Source: Malurus cyaneus samueli (lineage: Eukaryota > Chordata > Aves > Passeriformes > Maluridae). Taken from it: a stretch of DNA of 64,000 nt. Shown here piece after piece: positions 13,661 through 24,835 of this stretch. The notes below the pieces were generated by a model. The model made no database searches. It was not told the DNA's origin and saw only the letters and a program-made list of their open reading frames with translations. How positions within the stretch are numbered: position 1 is the first letter of the stretch; every line of letters begins with the position of its first letter. The stretch is from positions 39,122,111 through 39,186,110 of the forward strand of contig CM019218.1 in assembly GCA_009741485.1 (NCBI GenBank), given 5' to 3'. A program made the position numbers and the translations under genes.

Positions 13661-13738
13661 TGTGTATTGGATTTACATGGAGAGGTTTTGGTCATGAGAG
13701 GGCTACAGGGGTGGCTTCTGTGGGACACAGAAATGGGA
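13661..13738 (+). mobile_element. 5' tip of an avian ERV LTR, plus strand
   Basis: Starting with TGTGTATTGG at 13661, the sequence follows the beginning of a second LTR type that I recall as common in passerine and other neoavian genomes. The best segment is GGCTACAGGGGTGGCTTCTG at about 13704-13723, preceded by GAGGTTTTGGT at 13681-13691. Similarity stops at about 13738 and the rest of the LTR is absent. The TG start fits a retroviral LTR terminus. Only about 78 bases support this, so family assignment is tentative. Confidence 0.55.
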
Positions 13739-16372
13739 ATTTGTGACAGATTTTAATGCAAAAACGTTCAGGTACATTATTTGTATTTTAGGAACAATTT
13801 CTTTATAAAAGTCTTAACAGCAAAAAAGTAACTTTATCCTCTTCAGCTGGTTTCACTTGAGGAATTGCAACGTTGAAAACTTGAAAATTTTCTTATCTGT
13901 TGAACAGCAATGGACTTATATAAAATGAATCGCCTTTCTGAAAGACTTGGTCCATCTAAGATTTATCTGCAAATGAGCAAATCTTTTCAAATATGTCTCG
14001 GGAAGCCCTTGGGCTGAGCTATACCTTCTATCACTGAAGGAGATAGATAGAGGTGTCTTAGTAATTTTGCTATTATGGGTCAAGTTCTGCATTGCATCTC
14101 AAAGCCTAGACAGCTAACCTTTTTTGAGGGAAGAGAAGGCAAACCTTCCAAACAATGGCTGTTAAAAAACCATCAACAGAAGATGCATCAATGGAGACAA
14201 TTATTTTCAAAATTTCATACTCACATTGGATAATGAATTGGGCCTGCTGAACCTTTGTCCTCTCACATCTTTGTCATCTGCAACAACAAAATTTCCTGGG
14301 AGCTTTTCCCGAGGAAAAGGATGAGAACCAGTGCACTGTCAGAAAAGCAGATATTACACTTGCAGGTTCTGCTGGCTTTATGTACAAAACAGCAATTGAA
14401 AATAATGGCTCAATACTTTGCAACTTTGTGACTTTATAATTCAGATTGTATAGTCCTCAAAGTCCTCTGCTATAAAATAATGAAAAATATTGTCAATACT
14501 TTGGCTTTAGTCTGCTCCAGAAGGATCAGACTGACCATGAATGTATTATGCTTGAAGACTGATCCTTGAAAAATCTGTGAAATGGTAACCTTGCAATCAT
14601 AAATCCATATGTCCTCAACTTCTTGGAAAATAGTTCTTCCTGTATAAGGTTTTCTTAAACATAAAAGCAACAGCTATTTTAGTAAAAGCTTCTGTGCTTA
14701 GGTGAGAAATGTTACTGGTACTCTTTAGCATCTCATATTTAAAATCGGGAAGGAATTAATTACTGTGCAACCAAGGGGGGAGGGCAAAAAAAAAGCAAAG
14801 GACGGGAATCTAAATGTTAAAAGCAAAAAGCTAAAGCAAATAGATTTTGAAATATTTGATACACTTTTATGTGAGCTTATGTGATGTTCAAAAGGAACAG
14901 TTATTCCAGAACTGGAAAAAATAGCTGGAAGGGCTCAGTTAGTCATAGAAGAATTGACCTGCTATCAGTAGGTAAAAGTATTTTGGGAGATAATATACAT
15001 TCTTATAGCCAGTAGCTGATGACAACTGCTTCTTACTGTTCATCTCCTGAAAGATGAATCTGCTTTCTACTTTTGGACTGGCTCACTGCTTCCACGGGCA
15101 TCTTTCACTGATGCGATCATGGGATTATATTCTTTTGAACTGTCTCTTTCTTAGTAACACTTGAGAGCAGTAAAACTTTATCCTGGTCCATAAGACATCC
15201 TATATTCACTGTTAAAACTTTTCCCAGGGGTTTTCTGTCTTTCCAGAGAAACCGTTTGCCACTGAATCCATGTCTCTCAATATGGTTTGAAAATTTCTAG
15301 AAACCTTGGACTGTATTTGAATCGCAAAGACATGTGAAAGCAGAGGAATTCTGAAATGTTCCAGGGTATTTGAATTTTTAACTTCATATCACCTTAAATT
15401 AAAAATGAGCCTATAATAATTATATTTTAAAGATGACAGAAATGTCTCTCAATATGTAAAAGTATGTTGGATTAAAGGATGTCTTATTAATACTAAAATT
15501 ATTTTTGAAGAGTATAATTAGAGTGATGGAAATAATATAAACATCAGTATTTTTCATCCAATTTATTTTCTTTATATTGGTTTTTTTTTAATGTATTCAA
15601 AGAGGACATTTTCACCAGTGAAAATTTGAGCACAATTCCAGTTGAAATACATGAGAATTATGTTTCTCATTTCCCACAGTGTCTAAAATATTTAGCATAA
15701 ATCTGTGAGTATTGTGTCTTCCCTAAGGTATAGGAAGTTTATGGACAGCTCTGTTTCTGATTTAAGATGTGGACTATATTGCCTGGACTGTCCTTGCAAT
15801 ATATTGCCTGTGTTGTGACAATTACTTTGGGACTCAAATGGTTATTTTTCTTCACTCTTCCTGTTGCCATCTCAGTTTTTATGTGGAGCTACATCATTAC
15901 GCTGCTAATTAAACATTGCGCTTAGAATCTCCTACAGTCTAAATTTACTGTGGAAGGGCATGACACTGTTATTATGGAAGACTCCTCTCAAATTTGCATT
16001 TGCCTGGAAACAAATGACATTGCTTAGGAAAATGTTCAGTACTGCTAAAGCTACTGAATCTACTGATATAAGTTTAGAACTTTTACAGTTCTTAATAATA
16101 CCCTATTTCTTTAATCACAGAACACTCACCACAATTTAGCACCCAAACCAAAAAAAAACCCAATAAAAAGTTAGTCATGTGATTCAACATAGATATGATA
16201 AAAGCTGCCATCTTGAAACATATCACAATTAAGTAGCAGATTAATCTTATGACTCTTGTTTCTCTGATTGGTCTGAATATAGATGTTTTGCCATCTGAGA
16301 TCCTTGATATCAAACCACTTGGATGGAAAACTTATTTCTCTTTCGTAGATACATCTCTTTTAGTTCTTCTAT

Positions 16373-16383
16373 CCCCCCCCCCC
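16373..16383. repeat. Poly-C run, 11 bases
   Basis: Eleven consecutive C in otherwise AT-rich sequence. Confidence 0.9.
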
Positions 16384-17051
16384 AAGCTTCATATTTCCAA
16401 CTCCGAAAAATTATGAGATACCAAAACTTAGAGATTCAGCAGCAAAAATTTCTCACATCATGGAACAGAGGGTGAAGATTACTGAAATAAAGAATATGAA
16501 TCTCTGTCGTGGTTTATGAGACAGCATTACAGACTCTGGAGGGGAATTGATGACCAAAGGGAAAGGTATGAGAGAAGATCAAAGCTTCATGACTAAATGC
16601 ATTATCATAGACATCACCCAAAATGGTATGCAATCAAATGATTAGTTGTAAGGCTAGAAAGGTCTTTTAAAAGTATTACCTTCTACCATCTTGATTCACA
16701 TATCTGGCTTCATGCATATGATTTAATGAAAATTAAGTACTCTCAAATTACTGATACCAGCAGATCTCTGTATTTTAAATAAGTTATTGTGTGTTTAACT
16801 GCAGGTTAGAAGTCCATTTAATTGAGAAAATAGAAATTAATATGGAAAGAAATGGGCATAATTTTCAGTGAACACTAGAAATACATGTAAAATTGTTTGA
16901 GTTGTATATGAGAACCCCCTGAGCAAGGCTGACATATGGCTGGTGATATCCTGTAGGGAAGTGTAGAGTGCAAGGAGGTAATAATAATCCTTCTTAGAAA
17001 ATAAAGGTCACAAGGGATAGCAAGTGCCAAGAAATCATCAGGGATTTTCTT

Positions 17052-17087
17052 TGAGCCTACTGGGTCAGTAAAACCTCAGTAGGCTCA
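17052..17087. repeat. Perfect inverted repeat, 11-bp arms, 14-base loop
   Basis: Left arm TGAGCCTACTG (17052-17062) and right arm CAGTAGGCTCA (17077-17087) are exact reverse complements around a 14-base spacer. The stem is too short for a typical precursor microRNA. Confidence 0.85.
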
Positions 17088-19410
17088 TGTATTTCTTTAA
17101 CTGTAAAAAAGAGGATTCAGTTTGGATCTGGGAATATAAGGGCTTGGGAATGAAGTAGAGAAAAATCTTCTTCCTAGCTCAGAGCCAATGGTTGTTTCTT
17201 CTAGGAGGACATATTAGTTTTAGGGGGTTATGCACTGGGGCCATTGACCTAATTTCCAGCTCGGTTGATTTCCTGAAAAACCAAAGTCAGCAGGAGCTAA
17301 GGCACTAAGCATTTCAGAAAATCAGTTCTTATATTTTTATATGTGGATAGTGTTGTGGATAATAAAATATATTTCTGTATATCTTGTATACTACGTAAAA
17401 GTATATTTCAAATTGACATGTGTTTAAATTCTGTATTAAGAAGTGATGGATTGAAATAACCAGAAGCTCACTTTTTTGATTCTAGATTATATTGTTCATG
17501 TCACTTTAAGAATTATGAAAAATATTTATCTTTTAAAATTAATTTTTTAATAAGTAAAAAGCTTCTGAATGATAGATATTCATATGGCAAAAGTTATTTT
17601 TGTCTACAAGTTATCTGTAAGTGTAGCAGGCATATATGTAACTTTTAGGACTGTTTTCAGGAGGGAATAGAAATAAAGTCATGTTGTTGATGCAGCTGGG
17701 TAAAACTTAGGCAGAAGAAAGTTAGCATGACTCGAGCAGGAGTTAGCGTGGTTATTAACTCTTCTGCACATCAACAAGTTCAGATTTTCAATTATGTCTT
17801 TGCCAATCTAAAAATTCTTGACCAACTAATTACTTTTCTGTTGTAATTGACTTCAGAAATATGCATATAAATTGATGTATAGCCCATGCAACTATGGAGA
17901 GAAATATGAGAATGTTTGGGGTATGCAGAGATATTTTTGGGGAAAAAAAAAGATATTTGAAGACTGCATGTAATAATGATGTTGGTAAATTATTTGATTT
18001 GCCATACTAACCTATATTAACTGTATTGTGTCTCTCTGTCAAATGTCATCTTGTTTGTGCTTGAAAAAAATTTACCCCTACCTTACCAAATATAATAGAC
18101 TGCTTTTGAAAATGCAACTTCTTTTGTTTTTTAGTGTGAGGTTGCTTCTTGGGAATTTTTTTCTCTCATACAGATTTTCCTCCCAGACCAACCATTATGT
18201 TTTCAATGAATTTGTCACAATGTGTTTATAGCTGACTTCTTCAAAAAGTCTCTTTTGAGACTTTCTTTTCATGGTACATGGAATGTTTTTCTTTTATGTG
18301 AAAACTGCTAGCATAGAGACATCAATTGTTCTCTATATTGGTAGCTTCCTGTACTTTGCCACATTGCCGTGTTCTTGTTCCTCAGCATTTACTGTCCAGT
18401 TCATCTGTATTTGTAAAAAGGTAGCACAAGGCAGCTCTTATGTGCACCTGCACTACGGGAGCAACTTATTACCACGGCTGTCAAACCAGAATTACTATTA
18501 TTGTTCATCATTCATTGCTGATAGAGATTTTTGTATTTCTAATTTTTGTATAAGCTGCATTGTTTTAGGAAATTTGATGGCTTATTGATGGAAAAGCTTT
18601 TCAATACCTTAATTCCAAAACTGAATCGGTGAAAATGGTTTAACTTACTTTGACTAACTAATTCACTAAACTGCAGTTTAGCTCTCCAGTATAACTCACC
18701 CATCCATCAGGCTCTGTGATGAATTTTCACACTATGAGACTCATACATGGAAATTACAGGGATATTTTTTTATACATAAGGATAACAGAAACAAATTGAA
18801 TTGAAAAATAACAAATTACTGATTTAAATTCAGTGAAATTTATATACTTGCAAAAATGCTAACCTCTATAGAAATATTTTATTCTTCACTAATCAACTTG
18901 TCCTGTTTCCAGATGCAATATTTTATTCCATTATACTTTTTCTGTCTAAACAATGTGTACAATCTTTCTCTAGATTACTTGAGAAGTCCTAATATAGTCT
19001 TCTATTTCATGCTAATATCAAAATACAGTGGTCTATTATACTTTAGTATTATTATTGATCTGGTTCCTCCTATTTCTTGACAAATGAGAGTTAGAGCTCC
19101 CTCATTATGGTTAGGATTCTATGTTAGTAATAGTTTGTGGCATTAGATAAGTCTATGTTTCTTTAGCAATTGCATTAATAGGAAATTCTCAGATTCTTGT
19201 AGTTCTACAGATTTAGGGCAGAAGAACTTTGGTTTTGTAAAAAACATTGGTAAAAATAAATAGGGAAGCTAAAACCATAATGCTTGCTGTAGTGCTTTTT
19301 CTGGATTGCTGCCAATTTGAGAGGGAAAATCACTTATGAGATTATTCGAGCAATTATACAGAGCTATAGATCTAGTAAAGTGCATACCTTATATAACAAA
19401 ACAATAAATA

Positions 19411-19442
19411 AAAAAAAAAAATTAAAAAAAAAAAAAAAAAAA
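19411..19442. repeat. A-rich tract with a 19-base A run
   Basis: Ten or more A, then ATT, then 19 A (19424-19442). It may represent an A-rich microsatellite. I found no source gene upstream that would make it a retrocopy tail. Confidence 0.9.
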
Positions 19443-21836
19443 TAGCAGAGTGGAGAGAAGAGTGAAGGAAAGTCATTTCACGGTGGTTTTGCAGTGCTGT
19501 ATTCACTCAAATTTGATCCTATGGCATCCAGGTCCTTGCTCTTCACTGTCTGTCCTTCACAACAGATGTATAAAGAGTGTGTGCTGACTTAGTTCAAGCC
19601 AGTATTCTTTAATTATTATCTTTTTAGTGCTTTGAGGAATTGCCCTCTCGTTGAATTAGACTACCTTGAATCCTTTAGCCTCCAGTGATAGAAGGAAATA
19701 AAAGACTGACTGTGAAGCTGAGTTTAATTACTGTGAGGCCATGTGTGGTTTTTAACATTAGAACTCCTTTCAGAGTAACAAGCAGGTGGGATCATAAGGA
19801 AGAAACTCATGCTTTTGTTCAGCTTTTGCATTTGCATTCTTTTTTGTATATGTAAACATTTTATAGATGTAAATTACAGATTGGCCTTATGGAACCTTAA
19901 CTTAATAAACAACCTGTGTTTCCTAAATGATTTTACAAAGCAAGATGTTGGTTCATTGCACTTCTCTAAGATTGCAGGATTTACCTTTATCTTTTTTTTC
20001 TTTTTTATCATAAATGCAGTTTGCATCTCCTATCCAGGGTAAGTTTAGTCCAGTCCATATTTTAATGCAGTTCATTTACAGTTAAATGGATCCTATGTTT
20101 AGAATAATAAGGAATCAGGGTGTCCTAAAGGAAAAGACAAAGCACGAAAGGAAGATAACAAAACTTCAAGTTTTGCCATGGTGTGGACTGTGGAAATGGC
20201 TTTTAGATGTCATATGGTCAAAGTGGATCCAAATGCAAAGAGGAGAGAGTTGAGGGCAGTCACATCTTGTCTGGGGCGGATCCGTTTGCCTGTTCCATTT
20301 GTTTAAGGTATCCTCAGTCCTATTCCCATTTCTGTCATTCCAGAGAAAGCTTAGAAAGCATCTTCTTCCTAGCTTCTTGCTGAAGATGTAAGGTAATTTA
20401 GACCCATTGTTCCTGTGTATAGATTAAAAAAAAAAAAAATATTTTAGAACCCTCTAGATCCTGTGCACAAGGAAGTGTAATATCTCCCCTCTCTTGCTCT
20501 GTAGAAAGAGGGAATGGTGATAAGCTTAGAAGAGGAAATTTACTTGAATACTAATCAATTTATGAAATGTTTGCATCACATTAAAATTTTTATGTTATTG
20601 TTGGGTTTTTGAAGTGTGGAGAGTAAAACTGCAATACTTTTTTGTACCTTTAGTCTTCTTTGCCTTCATATACGAGAAAGAGCTTTCATACAGCCACTGT
20701 GCTGCTTATTTTGTAGTGGATGATAATGGAGCTTCTGATTACATAAAATATGTGCTTTAATTCTATAAAAAGGATCACAAAATTTCTGATCCTGGTATCA
20801 CCAGTGCCAAAATCTTCCTGAGAGATATAAGATCTGCATACCTCAGAAAACTGCCATTAGCAGAGTAATTAATAGGTGGGGAATTATAACAACTTCTTAG
20901 ATTTGAAAAAATTCTGAAAACTTCTGGCTTTCCTGAAGTCGATAGAATAGGACAGATTTAAGCCATCTGAAAATTTATTCTTTGTATTTTAAAAATTAAA
21001 ATTATTTGTTGTTGAGGATGTTGACTCAACCATGGTTCCATTGTGCAGATGGGGTTGACATCAAATTTCCCAAGACATTTTCCTTTCAGCAAATGCATGG
21101 CAAATCTGTTTTGATCTTACTGTGCCCATTTAATCATTATTTTTTGCTGCTGTTGCCAAGAATGGAGCCCGTTTTAGTTTGACTGGTGATTTTTCTGAAC
21201 ATCAGTCTGCTTTGCACTGTGTTGAGATCCACCAAACTTATTTCAAATTACAAGTGAGAACATCCCACCCTTTACTCCTCCACATGCTGCTCTTAATATA
21301 GGGATTGTATTCACATCAAAGCTGTCAGAATGTTTCTGTGATCTCATTAGCTATACTTATTTCTACCTACAGAATAAATGAATCATCAACTGAAACCGCA
21401 CTAAAGACCAACTGCTAAAACTCACATGGCTATAAGTATATCCATGCTGAGAAGAGATATCTTCTCGAGTCTGTAGATTCAAGTTGTTAAAATTGCTTGC
21501 TCTGCAGACTTTAAAAGGCTTAGGCCATTCTTTAAGATGAATTTGGGTCCAAAGTCTTTAACACAGAAATAAAATTGTTCAATCCATTAACAAGTAGTTT
21601 TATAATTTTGTATGACATAGATATAAAAACCCTCTGTGTTTATATAACACTGAAGGAACTAGAACAAAATATTTAAATGATTTTTTTTTTTGTTGCTCTG
21701 CTTTTATTTATGTAGTTAAAACACAGAGTAATTTCATTTTACAACTGTATGAGGTAAATTAGATAGGTGGCACCAAACAGAAATTAGCTGAGTTAATTCA
21801 GCCAATTTTAATCCTTCTGTATATAAGCATTTGTAT

Positions 21837-21852
21837 GGGGGGGGTGGGGGGG
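21837..21852. repeat. G-run: eight G, T, seven G
   Basis: Two adjacent G runs separated by one T. The tract is guanine-rich enough to form a quadruplex on the plus strand. Confidence 0.9.
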
Positions 21853-22413
21853 TATGAAACATCTAAAATGAGAATACTGAGAGGAATTGGACAAAGATAG
21901 AAGCCAAGTATTAAATAAATGAGGTAGGCATGTTGGTGATGGATGATAGCAAGTATGAGATCTGCATAGTGAAAAATTAAAACTGTTCTGATGTCCAGCT
22001 ACTGGTTACTAATGCTGTTTGAAGATAATTTCAGCAGCTCAAGTGGGATGGGTAACTACAGTCTGTAACAACCAACAGCCATTTCTAGAAGGGCTGGGCA
22101 ATACAAGTGTGTCAGCAAGTTGAGGCAGGTACCTCTCTGAAAGCTGAGGATTTTTCCTCTTCATGGATGAGAGAGATAAGTGCAACAAAAAGAGAGAATT
22201 CAGACTGGGTTTGTTGGACATGGAATTCTCCTAATTCTCTCTTCTTTCTTTACAGTTAAAGGTGATAAAGTTTTCAGACTTGACAAAGTGAGCTTTGGGG
22301 TTTTTTTACAAGTAATATAAAGTAAGGAAAACCAGAAAACGCTACATCTTCTCTCTCTCCTTCATTGAAACACAGATATGCAGTCTAAAGGCATTCTTTG
22401 TACAGAACAACTG

Positions 22414-22702
22414 CACGTGTCACTGCCACACCCAGCTCCTCTGTGCTCCTGCAGAACCACTCTGGTGGAACTGGTGAATGTCTGACCAATGAAAACAAAT
22501 CTCACACTGGTGCACAAGCACACTCATATTCTGAATTTCAGGAGAAACAGCTTTTCCTGGCATAGCTTTGCAGTAGCTTCTGTCTGCATTTGCCTGACGT
22601 CAACACAATACATTAGAACTAGGATTAAGAATTCCTACATATGCAACTGAGAGTTTACCTTTCCAGAATTCAGTGCCATATTTTTTTTTTTAGCTATATA
22701 AG
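22414..22702 (+). promoter_or_regulatory. Promoter-like motif series (speculative)
   Basis: Four classical motifs appear in order: E-box CACGTG (22414-22419), CCAAT (22486-22490), a full palindromic cAMP-response element TGACGTCA (22595-22602), and TATATAAG (22695-22702). The CRE to TATA-like spacing is about 100 bases. No open frame or obvious exon follows, and single motifs of this length arise by chance, so this is weak. The interval is also somewhat richer in G+C than its surroundings. Confidence 0.2.
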
Positions 22703-22864
22703 TTCATACAAATAGAGAAATGAGTTTTGCAAAGAGTCATGTGTACAGCATGGTGTCCTTTGTGATACTGCAGGGAATTTCCCAAACTCTCAGTTTGAGA
22801 TTCAAGTACATGACATCAAAACTTCAAGTCCTTATAGGCTCTTGCAAGCTTTTAATTATGTCAC

Positions 22865-22903
22865 CTCATTATCAGATGCCGGAAAACATCTGCAGATAAT
22901 GAG
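22865..22903. repeat. Imperfect inverted repeat, 14-bp stem with a 3-base bulge
   Basis: CTCATTATCAGATG (22865-22878) pairs with CATCTGCAGATAATGAG (22887-22903), apart from three extra bases on the right arm. The loop is CCGGAAAA. Confidence 0.8.
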
Positions 22904-23843
22904 CGGACAACCTTAATTGTTTCCATGTTACGCTGTATTGTTCTGAGGCAAATTTTATAGCTCAAAAGGTAAAATTAATAAGTACTGATGGCTGTGTGAC
23001 TCCAAAAGGAAAAATTGCTATCTATATTCAAATCATATGAGACAGGGAAACAATGTTTCTCAGGTGAATTGGCTGAACATTATGAAGATTTACATGAAAA
23101 ATGATCTTTGAAAATCTGGTATTTCAGTATCATGAGCTCAAGTAAAAATTATCTGATATAGTATAGCTGATCTGGCTGATTCTGTTCACTGCCATTCTGC
23201 ATATGTGTGTCTAGATCAAGGAACTGAGAATTTCAGTGCAAAGGCTTTGAATGTCCTGCAGTCAGCTTGTGTCCAGTCAGGCTGACTGCATTTGCAAACC
23301 AGGGAGTAAGGAGTTGGCAGTGGCAGCTTGCCAAAGGCAAATGAAGAAGGCAGCAGCGTGAGCTTCAGGAGAGGAGTCTGTGGGAGGGAGCAGTCCTGTG
23401 ATAGTCTAATATGTCTATTTTAATCTATTGTTTAATTTATCTCATCTATCTTATCTCTGTATTTTTTGTTTATCTTACTTCTAACTGTTTTACTGTAAGC
23501 AGAGAGGCTGTAGTATCCAGAAACTCAGCATGAGAGACAGCCTCAGCCACTATAAATCAGTGTAGTTCCTTTGAAGGCTGAGGATCTGGCCATTAATATC
23601 ATGTAAAGTTACTGGATTTTGATTTCCAGGAGAGCTGACTGAGCACACACATCTCAGGGTAAAGTAAATGGAAGAGACAGGCTCAGTATCTCTGAAAATC
23701 AGGCCCGTGATTTCTAATAGGTCACAGGAATTTATAAAAGCAGGATTAAATCTGGCTGTATTTTACAGCCTGGGAACCCACCACCATTGCCATAATTACA
23801 GAGCTTTGTGTGGTAAAGAGATATAATTCAACTTATGGAGCCA

Positions 23844-23860
23844 TCCTCTTTTTCTTTTTT

Positions 23861-23892
<32 letters not shown>
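23844..23892. repeat. Poly-T tract, 30 bases, with T-rich lead-in
   Basis: An uninterrupted run of 30 T spans 23863-23892 after a T-rich, C-interrupted lead-in. It creates the phenylalanine-rich open frame at 23810-24061, which is not a gene. Confidence 0.95.
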
Positions 23893-23893
<1 letters not shown>

Positions 23894-24762
23894 GTGTTGG
23901 TTTTTGTGTTCAGTTTTTTGTTGGGTTTTTTTTTTTCTTGTTATTCTAGTTTAATTATGAAAACATGTTTGCTTCCAGAATATATTCTGTGTCATGATCC
24001 ACCATGTTGTTTACAGATACCAATTTTTAAAAATACATCAATGCATTTCATAAAAAAATAGTGCATTAGGGCAGATGGGAGAGTCTGGATAATATCTAGG
24101 AAATGTTTGGGGAAACTTAGTATCAGCTTTGCTGCAGGAATTTGCTGAAGCTTTAAATACAAATTCTTTTCCAGTAGGGAGTAGGCAAAGGCTAAAAAAC
24201 TACTTTGGAGTTTATCCCCTTTCTAGTTCAGGCAAGTAGCATTTATAATATCAGGTCCAACTCGAATTTTGCCTGTGCTATGATCTGTCCATCCTCGAGG
24301 CACATGCTGCCCAAAAAAGTGAGAGAATAAGAGCTATTTTCTCCAAGTAATTGTCACAAACATTAGGAGTACTGATTATTCATTCTGCGGATAATGATTA
24401 AAAAGAGAGTCCTGTACTAAAATCAGATTTAAAGTTGCACTGTGTAGGTTTGTATGGATGGAAGAAAAGGAAGCACAGGCCATAAGTCAAAAAGCTGAAG
24501 TAATGTAAACTCTGTTACACTTGACATTTGAGCTTTCCCAGTGAGTTCTTTGTGTAAAAGTCCATTCCTGGGCATTACTGTCACTTCTGCTTTCTCTATG
24601 GAACATTAACTCTGTTTTCATTGCTCACATCTAGCAATGACCAGATGAAGCGTGACATATCCAAGCTGATAACCTATGATTTGCTTTCTCTACGTAAAGA
24701 CATATACACATATTTCACTACTGGCTTCTTTTGTTAAAATGCTGGTTCTTCCATGTAGAAGG

Positions 24763-24835
24763 AAAAAAAAACAAACAAAACAACAAAACAAACAAAACAA
24801 AAAAAAAAAAAAACAAATTTTTTTTTTTTTTTTTT
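24763..24835. repeat. CAAAA-type A-rich tract abutting an 18-base T tract
   Basis: AAAC/AAAAC repeats lead to a 15-base A run (24799-24813), CAAA, then 18 T (24818-24835). The A and T parts are complementary, so the locus can fold back on itself. It also explains the low-complexity open frames on both strands here. Confidence 0.9.

Noticed and set aside
23810..24061. Phenylalanine-rich hydrophobic open frame
   Set aside because: Translation of a T30 tract; not a membrane protein.
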